The notes: a model not told the origin generated them from the sequence alone. Numbered from the stretch's first letter, positions 51,375 to 60,997 are shown. The stretch: DNA of 64,000 nucleotides from Prauserella muralis (GCF_003202285.1 NZ_MASW01000006.1:124001-188000), one strand, 5' to 3'. Translations and numbers: made by a program.

Positions 51375-52819
51375 CGGTGCCCGTCGAACAGGTCGGCCGC
51401 GGAGGTCTCGTCGTAGATGCCGATGGCCGGCAGCCGGTCGGCCCGCCGCAGGCGCACCCAGGCGAACCACACGAGGCCCGCCGCCGCGAGCAGCGCGAAC
51501 ATCAGCGGATAGCCGTCGCCGGAGCCCGACACCGTGAACGCCACCACGGCGACCAGCAGCACGGGCACGCTGACGGCCGACGCGGCGACCGCGCCCCTCG
51601 TCAACTCGCCGATGCGGTGCAGGAACACCGGCGCCGCCACGCACACCAGCAGGTAGGCGATGAGGTAGCCGAACACCGCGACGTTGAGCAGTACCACGAA
51701 CAGCCGCGTCCACGGCACGCCCGCGGCCAGCAGCACCACCGGCACGAGGGTCGCGACGGGCAACGCCACGAGGATCGCCACGTGTGGCGTGCGGTACCGC
51801 GGGTGTGTCGCGCCGAACCGGCGCGGCACGATGCCCTCGCGCCCCATCGACAGCAGCACCCGCACCAGTGCCCCGCCGGTGGCCATCGTGCACGCGAAGA
51901 ACGACGCGGCGATCCCGACGTCCAGCAGCACCGAAAGCCACGGCATCCGCTGCAGCTGGGCCAGCGTGCTGACCGGCTCCGGCTGGCCCGCGAGCTTGCC
52001 CGGCAACCCCTGCAGCCCGATCACCTGCGTGTACGCCGCGACGAGGTAGAGCACACCGCACAAGCCCGCCGTCCACTGCACGGCGCGCGGCACCGTCTGG
52101 AACGGCCTGCGTGCCTCGACCCCGAACGACGCCGCCGCCTCGAAGCCGACGAACCCGCCGATGGCGGGCAGCACCCCCGCCGCGATGCCGCCAATCCCCT
52201 CGTCCGGCGCGAACGGCGCCGACCCTGCCCACGGCCCGATCCGGGCGAGCAGCAGCCCGAACACCACCAGCAGCAGGGTGATCGCCACGGCCTCGACGAC
52301 CAGCACCACCTGCGCCGACAGCCGCACACCGCGCAGCACCAGCACCGTCGCGAGCAGACCCAGCAGCAGCACGAGGCCGGCCAGCAACGGCCAGCCGGGC
52401 GGTACGCCCACGCGGCGCAGCAGGTCCTGCAGGTAACTGCCCGCGCCAACCAGCGCGGCCATGGCCAGCAGCCCGTAGCCGGTCAGCAGCGCCCACCCGC
52501 ACATGAACGCGGGCACCGGGCCGAGGCCCTTCGCCGTCAGGCTGTACAGCGAGCCCGCGGCCGCCATGCGCCGGGTGAACTGACCGATGCACAGCCCGAT
52601 GAGCAGAGCAAGGCAGGTCGCCACGACGAACGACCACAGCACGGCCTGGCCGGCCGTGACCGCCGCGACGGCAGGGGCCGCCGCCATCGCCGCCGACGGC
52701 GCCGCACCGGACACCGACTGCGCGAACACCTGCAGCGGGCCGAGGTTGCGCCGGTCGAGCCCGGCCATCGGCGACTCGGCACGCAGCGGCACCGGCAGGG
52801 CTCCCGGTGGGTGCGCCAT
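51371..52819 (-). CDS. APC-superfamily amino acid/amine permease
   Basis: A 482-aa transporter with about 12 helices. VSGAAPSAAMAAAPAV near residue 36 and FVGFEAAASFGVEAR in the middle are APC-type motifs. It probably imports an amine or amino acid. ATG at 52819 has AAGGAG upstream; the IclR gene overlaps its end. Divergent from a second APC permease gene at 53059. Confidence 0.9.
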   Translation of the reverse strand: MAHPPGALPVPLRAESPMAGLDRRNLGPLQVFAQSVSGAAPSAAMAAAPAVAAVTAGQAVLWSFVVATCLALLIGLCIGQFTRRMAAAGSLYSLTAKGLGPVPAFMCGWALLTGYGLLAMAALVGAGSYLQDLLRRVGVPPGWPLLAGLVLLLGLLATVLVLRGVRLSAQVVLVVEAVAITLLLVVFGLLLARIGPWAGSAPFAPDEGIGGIAAGVLPAIGGFVGFEAAASFGVEARRPFQTVPRAVQWTAGLCGVLYLVAAYTQVIGLQGLPGKLAGQPEPVSTLAQLQRMPWLSVLLDVGIAASFFACTMATGGALVRVLLSMGREGIVPRRFGATHPRYRTPHVAILVALPVATLVPVVLLAAGVPWTRLFVVLLNVAVFGYLIAYLLVCVAAPVFLHRIGELTRGAVAASAVSVPVLLVAVVAFTVSGSGDGYPLMFALLAAAGLVWFAWVRLRRADRLPAIGIYDETSAADLFDGHR

Positions 52820-53058
52820 GCGTCTCCTTTCCGACAGGCCGGGCGGTTAGTCGTGGACTGTAACCCCGGGATCACCGATGAGCACCGCCGTGCGCACGTC
52901 GAATGAGAATCCCCGGGCCCGCGTTCCCGGGTTGTGAGAATGCGCCCGCGAGTGTTCCCGGCCACGGAGACGGGGGTTTGACCCGCCGCTGACGCGTGGG
53001 CAACGGTGCTGGCCAACGCTGCAGCGGTCGGTTCCCACCCGCAACCACGGAGGTCCGG

Positions 53059-54486
53059 ATGGACACGTCCGCGTCTCGCTCACTGTCCGGTTCGCTCGGC
53101 GTCGGGTCGATCGTGTTCATGGTCGTCGCCGCCGCCGCTCCGCTCACGGTCGTGGCCGGTGCCGTCCCGCTGGGCATCGCGCTCGGTAACGGCGCCGGGT
53201 TCCCGGCCACCTTCGTCCTGTGCTGCGCCGTGCTGCTGCTCTTCGCCGTCGGATTCTGCGCGATGAGCAGGCACCTGCCCGCCTCGGGTGCCTTCTACTC
53301 CTACGTCTGGCGCGGCCTCGGCCGGGCGCCGGGACTCGGCACGGCGTTCCTCGCGCTGGTGACGTACACGGCGGTGCAGGTCGCCGTCTACGCCTACCTG
53401 GGCGTCGCACTCGGCGGGCTCGTCGAGCACTACGGCGGCCCCTCGCTGCCGTGGTGGTCGTGGACGATCGTCGCGCTCGTCGTGGTGGCGGTCCTCGGCT
53501 ACCGGCACATCGAGCTCAGCAGCCGAGTGCTGGGTGTGCTGCTGCTGTGCGAGGTCGGGATCGTGCTCGTGTTCGACGCGGTGGTGGTGGCCCGCGGCGG
53601 CGGCGAAACCGGGCTGTCGACGGCGTTCCTGCTGCCCAACGAGGTCGGCTCGGGCGCACTCGGCATCGCGATCATGTTCGCCATCGCGAGCTTCATCGGC
53701 TTCGAGGCCACGGCCATCTTCCGCGACGAGGCCCGCGACCCCGCCCGCACGATCCCCCGCGCCACCTACGCCGCGCTGCTGCTCATCGCCGTCTTCTACG
53801 CGCTGTCCAGCTGGGCCGTGATCTCCGCGTGGGGCGACACCGCCGCGGTGCGGCAGGCGGGCGCCGACCCCGGTGGGCTGCTGCTGAACAGCATCGGCGG
53901 CTACCTCGGCACGGCGGGCGCCGACGTGGCGGAGGTGCTGCTGGTGACGAGCCTGTTCGCCGCCGTGCTCGCCTTCCACAACGTCATCGCGCGCTACGTC
54001 TTCTCGCTCGGCAACGCGGGCGCGCTGCCGTCGTTCTGCGGGCGCAGCCACCCCCGGCATGGCTCGCCGCACCTCGCGTCGCTGGCGCAGACGACGAGCG
54101 CGCTGGCGCTCGTGGTGCTCTTCGCCGCCACCGGTCTCGACCCGGTGGCCCAGGTGTTCGCCTGGATGTCGGGCACGGCCACGCTCGGCGTGCTCGCGCT
54201 GATGACGCTGACCTGCCTGGCCGTGGTGGCGTTCTTCCGCAAGAGCGACGTCGACCGGCGGGTGTGGCACACACTCGTCGCGCCGCTGCTCGGGCTCGCC
54301 GGGCTGCTCACCTGCCTCGCGCTGACCGTCGCGAACTTCTCCACCCTCATCGGCGGCTCCCCTGGCCTTGCCGCCGTGATCGGTGCGATCCTCGCAGGAT
54401 CGTTCGTGCTCGGCATCGCGCTGTCCACCGTCCTTCGTCCCTCGGCGGCCGCCGCACCCGGCCCGGCCGTGACCGAGGCCGCCTGA
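53059..54486 (+). CDS. APC-superfamily amino acid/amine permease
   Basis: A 475-aa transporter with 12 predicted helices. MVVAAAAPLTVVAGAVPLG and SFIGFEATAIFRDEARDP carry the APC unwound-helix motifs. ATG at 53059 follows CGGAGG. It lies 26 bp upstream of the copper amine oxidase gene on the same strand, strongly suggesting amine uptake for oxidation. The opposite-strand permease at 51371 may serve a related substrate. Confidence 0.9.
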   Translation: MDTSASRSLSGSLGVGSIVFMVVAAAAPLTVVAGAVPLGIALGNGAGFPATFVLCCAVLLLFAVGFCAMSRHLPASGAFYSYVWRGLGRAPGLGTAFLALVTYTAVQVAVYAYLGVALGGLVEHYGGPSLPWWSWTIVALVVVAVLGYRHIELSSRVLGVLLLCEVGIVLVFDAVVVARGGGETGLSTAFLLPNEVGSGALGIAIMFAIASFIGFEATAIFRDEARDPARTIPRATYAALLLIAVFYALSSWAVISAWGDTAAVRQAGADPGGLLLNSIGGYLGTAGADVAEVLLVTSLFAAVLAFHNVIARYVFSLGNAGALPSFCGRSHPRHGSPHLASLAQTTSALALVVLFAATGLDPVAQVFAWMSGTATLGVLALMTLTCLAVVAFFRKSDVDRRVWHTLVAPLLGLAGLLTCLALTVANFSTLIGGSPGLAAVIGAILAGSFVLGIALSTVLRPSAAAAPGPAVTEAA

Positions 54487-54512
54487 CCGTCCTCTCACGA
54501 AGTGGAGTCGAG

Positions 54513-56450
54513 ATGACCATCGCCGAAGAACAGCCGTCCACCGCCACCACGGCCGCCGCCCACCCGCTGGACCCGATGAGCGAGGACGAGGTGCGTGCGG
54601 TGCGCGACATCCTGCGCGCGGAGGGCCTGCTCGGAGACACCGTGCGCTTCGCCTTCCTCGGGCTGGAGGAACCGGAGAAGGAGGCCGTGCTCGCGTTCGG
54701 CTCCGCGGACACGCCAGACCGCCGGTTCCGCGCCCTGCTGCTCGATCTGGCCACCGGCGCCTCGCGCGACGTCGTGGTGTCGGTGACGCGGTCCGCCGTG
54801 GACTCGGTGACGGAGGTGGACCCGGCGACCTCGGGGCAGCCGCCGATCATCGACACCGAGTTCGAGCTGATCGAGCAGATCCTCAACGCCGACGAGCAGT
54901 GGCTTGCCGCGCTGGCCGCGCGGGAGCTGGACCCGGCCACCGTGCGGGCCGTCCCGCTGTCGGCGGGCCACTACGACGAGCCGGGCGAACGCGGCAGGCG
55001 GGTCGTGCGCTCGCTCGGGTTCCAGCAGCTGCACGAGAAGGACCATCCGTGGGCGCACCCGGTGGACGGCCTCGTCGCCTACGTCGACCTGACCAGCCGG
55101 ACGGTGACGAAGGTGATCGACCACCGCAGGCATCCGGTACCGCAGGAGCCGGGCAACTTCGACGACCCCGAGGTGACCGGGCCGCCGCGCCAGGACCTGC
55201 GCCCGATCGAGATCACCCAGCCGCAGGGCCCGAGCTTCACCGTCGAGGGCAGCCGCGTCCGCTGGCAGAACTGGGACCTGCGCATCGGGTTCAACGAGCG
55301 CGAGGGGCTCACGCTGCACCAGCTGTCCTTCCACGAAAGGCCGGTGCTGTACCGCGCGTCGATCGCCGAGATGGTGGTGCCCTACGCCGACCCGTCACCG
55401 GTGCGGTTCTGGCAGAACTACTTCGACTGCGGTGAGTACATGTTCGCCCGCTACACCAACTCGCTGGAGCTGGGCTGCGACTGCCTCGGCGAGATCCGCT
55501 ACTTCGACGCCGTCGTCGCCGACGACCTCGGCGAGCCCCGCACCATCCGCAACGCCATCTGCATGCACGAGGAGGACTACGGGGTGCTGTGGAAGCACAC
55601 CGACATCTTCGCGGGCTCGCACGAGACGCGCAGGCAGCGACGGCTGGTGATCTCGTTCTTCACCACGATCGGCAACTACGACTACGGCTTCTACTGGTAC
55701 CTCTACCTCGACGGGACGATCCAGCTGGAGGCCAAGGCCACCGGCGTCACGTTCACCTCGGCCTACCCTCCGGAGGGCCACGACCACGCCACCGAGGTCG
55801 CACCCGGGCTGGGGGCGCCGTATCACCAGCACCTGTTCTGCGCCCGGCTCGACATGACCGTCGACGGGCCGCGCAACGCCGTCGACGAGGTGGAGGCCGT
55901 GCGGCTGCCGGTGAGCGAGACCAACCCGTACGGCAACGCGTTCCGCGAGGGGCGCACGCGGCTGGGCACCGAGTCGCAGGCGAAGCGGGTGGCCGACAAC
56001 GGCCGCGCGCGGGTGTGGCACGTCGTCAACCCGGACAGCCGCAACCGGTTCGGCCGCGAGGTCGGCTACGTGCTGCACCCGGAGGGCCAGCCGACGCTGC
56101 TGGCCGACGACGCCTCGTCGATCCACGCCCGCGCCACCTTCGCCACGAAGCATCTGTGGGTCACCCGGTACGACCCGGCACAGCGGTACCCGGCGGGCGA
56201 GAAGGTGAACCAGCACCCCGGTGGCGCGGGGCTCCCGGCGTGGACGGCGGCCGACCGCGGCATCGACGGCGAGGACATCGTGCTGTGGCACACCTTCGGG
56301 CTCACGCACTTCCCGCGCCCCGAGGACTGGCCGGTGATGCCGGTGGACTACGCGGGTTTCACGCTCAAGCCGTTCGGGTTCTTCGACCGCAACCCGACGC
56401 TGGACGTGCCGCCGAGTGCCTCCGGAGGCCACTGCCACGGCGGAACGTGA
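54513..56450 (+). CDS. primary-amine oxidase (copper/TPQ)
   Basis: A 645-aa copper amine oxidase that converts primary amines (for example tyramine or phenethylamine) to aldehyde, ammonia and H2O2. The topaquinone precursor Tyr389 is in TIGNYDYGF, the catalytic base Asp305 in NYFDCGEY, copper ligands His438 and His440 in YHQHLFCARLDM and a third histidine near residue 605 in LTHFPRPEDWPVMP. There is no signal peptide. ATG at 54513 with GTGGAG upstream. An amine permease gene precedes it and an IclR regulator is close. Confidence 0.95.
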   Translation: MTIAEEQPSTATTAAAHPLDPMSEDEVRAVRDILRAEGLLGDTVRFAFLGLEEPEKEAVLAFGSADTPDRRFRALLLDLATGASRDVVVSVTRSAVDSVTEVDPATSGQPPIIDTEFELIEQILNADEQWLAALAARELDPATVRAVPLSAGHYDEPGERGRRVVRSLGFQQLHEKDHPWAHPVDGLVAYVDLTSRTVTKVIDHRRHPVPQEPGNFDDPEVTGPPRQDLRPIEITQPQGPSFTVEGSRVRWQNWDLRIGFNEREGLTLHQLSFHERPVLYRASIAEMVVPYADPSPVRFWQNYFDCGEYMFARYTNSLELGCDCLGEIRYFDAVVADDLGEPRTIRNAICMHEEDYGVLWKHTDIFAGSHETRRQRRLVISFFTTIGNYDYGFYWYLYLDGTIQLEAKATGVTFTSAYPPEGHDHATEVAPGLGAPYHQHLFCARLDMTVDGPRNAVDEVEAVRLPVSETNPYGNAFREGRTRLGTESQAKRVADNGRARVWHVVNPDSRNRFGREVGYVLHPEGQPTLLADDASSIHARATFATKHLWVTRYDPAQRYPAGEKVNQHPGGAGLPAWTAADRGIDGEDIVLWHTFGLTHFPRPEDWPVMPVDYAGFTLKPFGFFDRNPTLDVPPSASGGHCHGGT

Positions 56451-56460
56451 CGCCGCTCGG

Positions 56461-59241
56461 TCAGCGCAGGCGGCGGCGGATGACCGCGAGCAGTTCGCCG
56501 GCGTCCACGGGCTTGGTCACGTGGTCGTCGGCGCCCGCGGCCAGGCTCTTCTCCTCGTCGCCCGCCATCGCCTTCGCGGTGAGCATGATGACCGGCAGGC
56601 CGGCGAGGCCCGGCAGCTCGCGGATCGCGGCCGTCGTGGCGTAGCCGTCGAGCCCCGGCATCATCACGTCCATCAGCACCAGGTCGACACCCGGCGTGTG
56701 GCGCAGCACCTCGATGCCGTCGCGCCCGTTGCTCGCCTGCAGCACCGACATGCCCTGGGCCTTGAGGACCTCCGCGATGGCGAGCACGGTGCGGTCGTCG
56801 TCGTCCACGAGCAGCGCGGTGTGGCCGTCCAGGCTGCCGGGGACCTCCGACGGCTCGCCGCGCGCGGCCGTCCGCAGCGGCGGGCGCTTCGGCACCGCGG
56901 CGGATCCGCTCTCCGGCCCGGCAGGCAGCACGAGGGTGAACGTGCTGCCCTCGCCGAGCGTGCTCTCCGCTCGCAACCGCCCGCCGAGCAGGGTGGCGAT
57001 CTGGCTGCTGATCGACAACCCGAGCCCGGTGCCGCCGTACCGCCTGCTCGTGGTGCCGTCGGCCTGCCGGAACGCGCCGAAGATCGTCTCCAGGTGCTCC
57101 TCGGCGATCCCGATGCCGGTGTCGGTCACCGAGAACTCCACGGCCGTGCGGTCGTCCGTGAGCGCGATCCGCAGCCCGACGGTGCCGCGTTCGGTGAACT
57201 TCACGGCGTTGGACAGCAGGTTCCGCAGCACCTGGCGCAGCCGCTGGGAGTCGGTGTCGATCCGCTCCGGCACGTCGGGGTGCACCACCACCTGGAAGTC
57301 CAGTCCCTTGTCGACGGTGAGCGGCTGGAACGTCGTGCGCACGTACTCGAGCAGGTCGTCCACGGCCACCGGCTCAGGGTGCACGTCCATCCTGCCCGCC
57401 TCCACCTTGGACAGGTCGAGGATGTCGTTGATGAGCTGCAGCAGGTCGGTTCCCGCCGACTCGATCACCTTGGCGAACTCGACCTGCTTCGGCGTCAGGT
57501 TGTGCGTCGGGTTCTTCGCGAGGACGCCTGCCAGGATGAGCAGGCTGGTGAGCGGCGTGCGCAGCTCGTGGGACATGTTGGCGAGGAACTCCGACTTGTA
57601 CCGCGAGGTGAGCGCGAGCTGCTCGGCGCGTTCCTCGAGTTCCTGCCTGGCCTGCTCGATGCCCGCGTTGGACCGGCGCAGCTGCTCGGCGAGCCGCTGC
57701 GACTCCGCCAGCAGGGCCTCGGTGCGCTCGTTGGCGATGATGGTGCTGAGGTTGACGCCCAGGCTCTCCACGAGCTGTTCGAGGAAGTCCCGCTGCACGG
57801 GGCTGAACAGGGAGAACGACGCCAGCTCGATCACCCCCAGCACGTCGCCCTCGAACAGCACCGGGAGCACGATCAGCTGCGCGGGCGGCGCCGAGCCCAG
57901 GCTGGAGGAGATGAGGACGTAGCCGGACGGCGTGTGGTCCACCAGGATCGGCTTGCGCGTGGCGGCGGCCTGGCCGACGAGCGACTCACCGAACTCGAAG
58001 GCCTGCGCCACCGCGCCGTGCTGGGCCCTGCCGTAGCTGGCGACGAGCCGCAGCCAGCTGCGCTCGGCGCTGCGCTCCCGCAGGAAGAACGTGCCGTACT
58101 GCGCACCGACGAGCGGGGCCAGTTCGTTGACGATGAGCTGGGTGGCGGCTCGCAGGTCACGGATGCCCTGCAACAGGCCGGAGAGACGGGCGAGGTTGGC
58201 GTTGAGCCACGCCTGCTCCTCGTTGGCGCGCGTGGTCTCGCGCAACGAGCGCACCATCGCGTTGATGTTGTCCTTGAGCTCGGCGACCTCGCCGTCGGCC
58301 TCCACCGTGATGGAACGGGTCAGGTCGCCGGTGGTGACCGCGCTCGTCACCCCGGCGATCGCGCGGACCTGCCTGGTGAGGTTGCCCGCGAGCTCATTGA
58401 CGCTCTCGGTCAGCCGTTTCCACGTCCCGGAGACGCCCTCGACCTCGGCCTGCCCGCCGAGCCTGCCCTCCTTGCCGACCTCCTTGGCCACCCTGGTGAC
58501 CTCGGCGGCGAACGCCGAGAGCTGCTCGACCATCGTGTTGATCGTGGTCTTGAGCTCCAGGATCTCGCCCCGCGCGGCCACGTCGATCTTCTGGGACAGA
58601 TCGCCCCTGGCGACGGCCGTGGTGACCTGCGCGATCGAGCGCACCTGTGCGGTGAGGTTGTCGGCCATCGAGTTGACGTTGTCGGTGAGGTCGCGCCACG
58701 TGCCCGCGACGTTCGACACGCGCGCCTGCCCGCCGAGGATGCCCTCGGTGCCGACCTCGCGCGCGACCCGCGTCACCTCGTCGGCGAAGGCCGACAGGGT
58801 GCCCACCATGGTGTTGATCGTCTGCGCGAGTGCGGCGACCTCGCCCCTGGCGTCGATGGTGACGTGCTGCGAGAGGTCGCCCCTGGCGACGGCGGTGGAG
58901 ACCTGCGCGATGGAGCGCACCTGGTCGGTGAGGTTGCGCGCCATGACGTTGACCGACGCGGTGAGCTCGCGCCAGGTGCCCGCGGCTCCCGGCACCTGCG
59001 CCTGGCCGCCGAGGACGCCCTCGGTGCCGACCTCGCGCGCGACCCGCGTCACCTCGGAGCTGACCAGTGCCAACTGGTCGGCCATGCCGTTGAACACCGT
59101 GGAGATCTCGTCGAGCAGGGCGTCGTCGCGCACGCGCGGAAGCCGGATGCCGATGTCGCCGTCGCGCACGGCCTTGAGGCCCGCCAGCAGCTGCTCCAGC
59201 CGATCGTCGCGCGAGGCGGACGGGATCGGTTCGTCGGCCAT
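56461..59241 (-). CDS. soluble hybrid histidine kinase with tandem HAMP, GAF and receiver
   Basis: A 926-aa sensor kinase with no membrane helix. At least three HAMP-like repeats (about 60-340; each has ARGDLS or TTGDLT and EV-Leu-rich helices) are followed by GAF (about 355-500), a coiled coil, HisKA with His558 (FLANMSHELRTPL), an ATPase domain with DTGIGIAEEH and GGTGLGL, and a receiver with Asp858 (LMDVMMPGLDG). Layout resembles group III (Nik1-type) kinases. ATG at 59241 has GAAGGAGG upstream. It is downstream of a receiver-only gene by 21 bp, so they form a phosphorelay pair. Confidence 0.93.
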   Translation of the reverse strand: MADEPIPSASRDDRLEQLLAGLKAVRDGDIGIRLPRVRDDALLDEISTVFNGMADQLALVSSEVTRVAREVGTEGVLGGQAQVPGAAGTWRELTASVNVMARNLTDQVRSIAQVSTAVARGDLSQHVTIDARGEVAALAQTINTMVGTLSAFADEVTRVAREVGTEGILGGQARVSNVAGTWRDLTDNVNSMADNLTAQVRSIAQVTTAVARGDLSQKIDVAARGEILELKTTINTMVEQLSAFAAEVTRVAKEVGKEGRLGGQAEVEGVSGTWKRLTESVNELAGNLTRQVRAIAGVTSAVTTGDLTRSITVEADGEVAELKDNINAMVRSLRETTRANEEQAWLNANLARLSGLLQGIRDLRAATQLIVNELAPLVGAQYGTFFLRERSAERSWLRLVASYGRAQHGAVAQAFEFGESLVGQAAATRKPILVDHTPSGYVLISSSLGSAPPAQLIVLPVLFEGDVLGVIELASFSLFSPVQRDFLEQLVESLGVNLSTIIANERTEALLAESQRLAEQLRRSNAGIEQARQELEERAEQLALTSRYKSEFLANMSHELRTPLTSLLILAGVLAKNPTHNLTPKQVEFAKVIESAGTDLLQLINDILDLSKVEAGRMDVHPEPVAVDDLLEYVRTTFQPLTVDKGLDFQVVVHPDVPERIDTDSQRLRQVLRNLLSNAVKFTERGTVGLRIALTDDRTAVEFSVTDTGIGIAEEHLETIFGAFRQADGTTSRRYGGTGLGLSISSQIATLLGGRLRAESTLGEGSTFTLVLPAGPESGSAAVPKRPPLRTAARGEPSEVPGSLDGHTALLVDDDDRTVLAIAEVLKAQGMSVLQASNGRDGIEVLRHTPGVDLVLMDVMMPGLDGYATTAAIRELPGLAGLPVIMLTAKAMAGDEEKSLAAGADDHVTKPVDAGELLAVIRRRLR

Positions 59242-59262
59242 GCGGTGCCTCCTTCGGAGGGC

Positions 59263-59721
59263 CTAGGGGCCGGGTGGCCTGCCGTCGGTGTCGAAGGCGT
59301 CCTGCCCGGCGGCGACCCGCCGGATGGTCTCCAGCAGGTCGTCCAGCTTCCCGGCCTTGAGCACCAGCCCGGCTCCGCCCGCCTCGGCGGCCCTCGCCGC
59401 GTCGGCGGCGTCGGCCACGCCGGTGAAAACGAGCACCCTGCTGCCGGGCGAGCGCAGCCGCAGTGGCGCGATCGCGTCGAGCCCGTCACCGTCGGGCAGC
59501 CGCCGGTCCAGGAGCACGATGTCGGGACGTTCGCGTTCGACGGCCTCGAGCGCCTCGGCGATGGAGGCGGCTTCTCCGACGAGGACGATGTCGTCGACGA
59601 CCTCGAAGGCCGAGGTCAGCGCCATCGCCACCATCGAGTGGTCCTCGACGAGCAGCAGCCGGATCTCTCCGGCCCCCATGGCGGGCGGCTGACCGGCCGG
59701 CGACGGCGTTGGCACACGCAT
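59263..59721 (-). CDS. single-domain response regulator
   Basis: A 152-aa receiver without output domain. RLLLVEDHSMVAMALT holds the acidic pair, LLDRRLPDGDG the phospho-acceptor Asp and LVLKAGK the conserved Lys. An extra proline-rich N-terminus precedes it; ATG at 59721 has GGGGAGG very close, and ATG at 59679 is possible. First gene of the phosphorelay operon with the hybrid kinase. Confidence 0.88.
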   Translation of the reverse strand: MRVPTPSPAGQPPAMGAGEIRLLLVEDHSMVAMALTSAFEVVDDIVLVGEAASIAEALEAVERERPDIVLLDRRLPDGDGLDAIAPLRLRSPGSRVLVFTGVADAADAARAAEAGGAGLVLKAGKLDDLLETIRRVAAGQDAFDTDGRPPGP

Positions 59722-59854
59722 CACCTCCCCGGCTGCTCAGCGGAGTCTATGCCGAACGCCCCGCGCAAGGCGAGCCTGTGACCGGCGGCCGCCTACATGC
59801 CGCGAGTCCTGCACTCATGCCCGCGAGTTCTGCACTTCCGTCACCCCCAAAGCT

Positions 59855-59903
59855 CCCCAATGCGGCATTCGCTCCACTGGATGGAGCGAATGCCGCATTG
59901 GGG
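59855..59903. repeat. perfect 22-bp inverted repeat
   Basis: Arms 59855-59876 and 59882-59903 are exact reverse complements around a 5-nt loop. A degenerate third copy of the arm lies at 59918-59936. It looks like a dispersed intergenic palindromic element, or a terminator-like hairpin without T-run. Confidence 0.8.
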
Positions 59904-59988
59904 AAGTTGAACGCTACGAATGCCACATTTGGGGAAGCCGCCGACAACCGGATCGCCTCGCCGCAGTGCGCAACTCGCCGGCGTGAAC

Positions 59989-60147
59989 GCAGGACTCGGG
60001 GGCGTGATCGCAGGACTCGCCGGCGTGAACGCAGGACTCGCGGGTCTGGACGCAGGACTCGCGGGTCTGGACGCAGGACTCGCGGGTCTGGACGCAGGAC
60101 TCGCGGGTCTGGACGCAGGACTCGCGGGTCTGGACGCAGGACTCGCG
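59989..60147. repeat. 21-bp tandem repeat array
   Basis: Seven full units start at 59989, 60010, 60031, 60052, 60073, 60094 and 60115, followed by a partial one at 60136. The last five (60031 onward) share the same unit starting GCAGGACTCGCGGGTCTGGA; the first two are variants. It abuts the stop of the methyltransferase gene. There are no spacers, so it is not CRISPR. Confidence 0.9.
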
Positions 60148-60148
60148 G

Positions 60149-60997
60149 TCAGGGCTTGTAGCCGAGGCCCGCGAAGGCGCTGCTGGCCGCCGGCTTGTCC
60201 CGGTACTCCTCGTTGGCGGGCGACGGGCGCTCGTCGGGCCGCCACTCCGGGATCCAGACGACACCCGGCTCCACCAGCTCGAAACCGTCGAAGAAGCGGG
60301 CGAACTCCTCCCTGCTGCGCACGAACAGCCGCGAACTGGACCGTTCGTACTGCTTGCGCACCTCCGCCCGCTGCGCCTCACCCTCGACGGGCACGCCGTC
60401 GACGGTCATGTGCGAGGACAGGAAGTACGAGCCGGAGGGCAGCATGTCCCGGTAGCGGGCGATGATGCCGTGCGGATCGTCGTCGGGGCCGAAGAAGTAC
60501 AGCACCCCCACCACGATCAGCCCGATCGGCTCGCGCGGGTCGAGCACGCCCGTGTCGAGCGCGCGTTCCCAGATCTCCTCGGCGTGGCGCAGGTCGCCGT
60601 GCAGCACGGCGTGCCGGTTCGGGTCGCCTTCCTTCTCCAGCAGCACGCGGGAGTGCGCCACGGCGACCGGTTCGTTGTCGACATAGACACACCGGCTGTC
60701 GGGATTCACCGAGTCGGCGATCTCGTGCACGTTGCCCACGGTCGGCACCCCGGATCCGAGGTCGAGGAACTGCCGGACGCCCTGCCTTGCCAGGTACTGC
60801 ACGCCGCGGCCGAGGAACTCGCGGCCCACCTTCGCCAAGGTCCGGACCATCGGGAACGTCTCCACCGCCTTGGCGCCGAACTCGCGGTCGATTGCCCAGT
60901 TGGTGGTGCCGCCGAGGTACCAGTCGTAGATCCGGGCCGGGTTCGGCCGGTCGAGGTCGACACCCTCGGGCACCTGTCCGCCGTCACTCGGCGCCAT
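60149..60997 (-). CDS. Methyltransf_19 (DUF574) SAM-dependent methyltransferase
   Basis: A 282-aa protein of the actinobacterial Methyltransf_19 family. RIYDWYLGGTTNWAIDRE near the start, then FLDLGSGVPTVGNVHEIAD (motif I), CVYVDNEPVAVAHS and YRDMLPSGSYFLSSH are its hallmarks. The substrate is unknown in most members. ATG at 60997 follows GAGGAG. The stop lies at the edge of the 21-bp tandem repeat. Confidence 0.93.
   Translation of the reverse strand: MAPSDGGQVPEGVDLDRPNPARIYDWYLGGTTNWAIDREFGAKAVETFPMVRTLAKVGREFLGRGVQYLARQGVRQFLDLGSGVPTVGNVHEIADSVNPDSRCVYVDNEPVAVAHSRVLLEKEGDPNRHAVLHGDLRHAEEIWERALDTGVLDPREPIGLIVVGVLYFFGPDDDPHGIIARYRDMLPSGSYFLSSHMTVDGVPVEGEAQRAEVRKQYERSSSRLFVRSREEFARFFDGFELVEPGVVWIPEWRPDERPSPANEEYRDKPAASSAFAGLGYKP

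Larger units (their letters stand above)
59722..60148. other. noncoding repeat-rich region
   Basis: This 427-bp gap has no gene. It holds an imperfect inverted partner of the tandem repeat at 59802-59812, a perfect 22-bp hairpin at 59855-59903, another partial copy of that element at 59918-59936, and a 21-bp tandem array from 59989. No promoter is evident; the divergent orientation of neighbours suggests it lies downstream of the methyltransferase gene and upstream of the regulator. Confidence 0.7.

Noticed and set aside
56416-59781. A 1121-codon open frame on the + strand opposite the histidine kinase
   Set aside because: It mirrors the HAMP repeats (repetitive Gly/Asp/His) and has no family resemblance. 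The - strand has all kinase motifs.
59989-60147. CRISPR array
   Set aside because: Repeats are tandem 21-bp units without unique spacers, and no cas genes are nearby.
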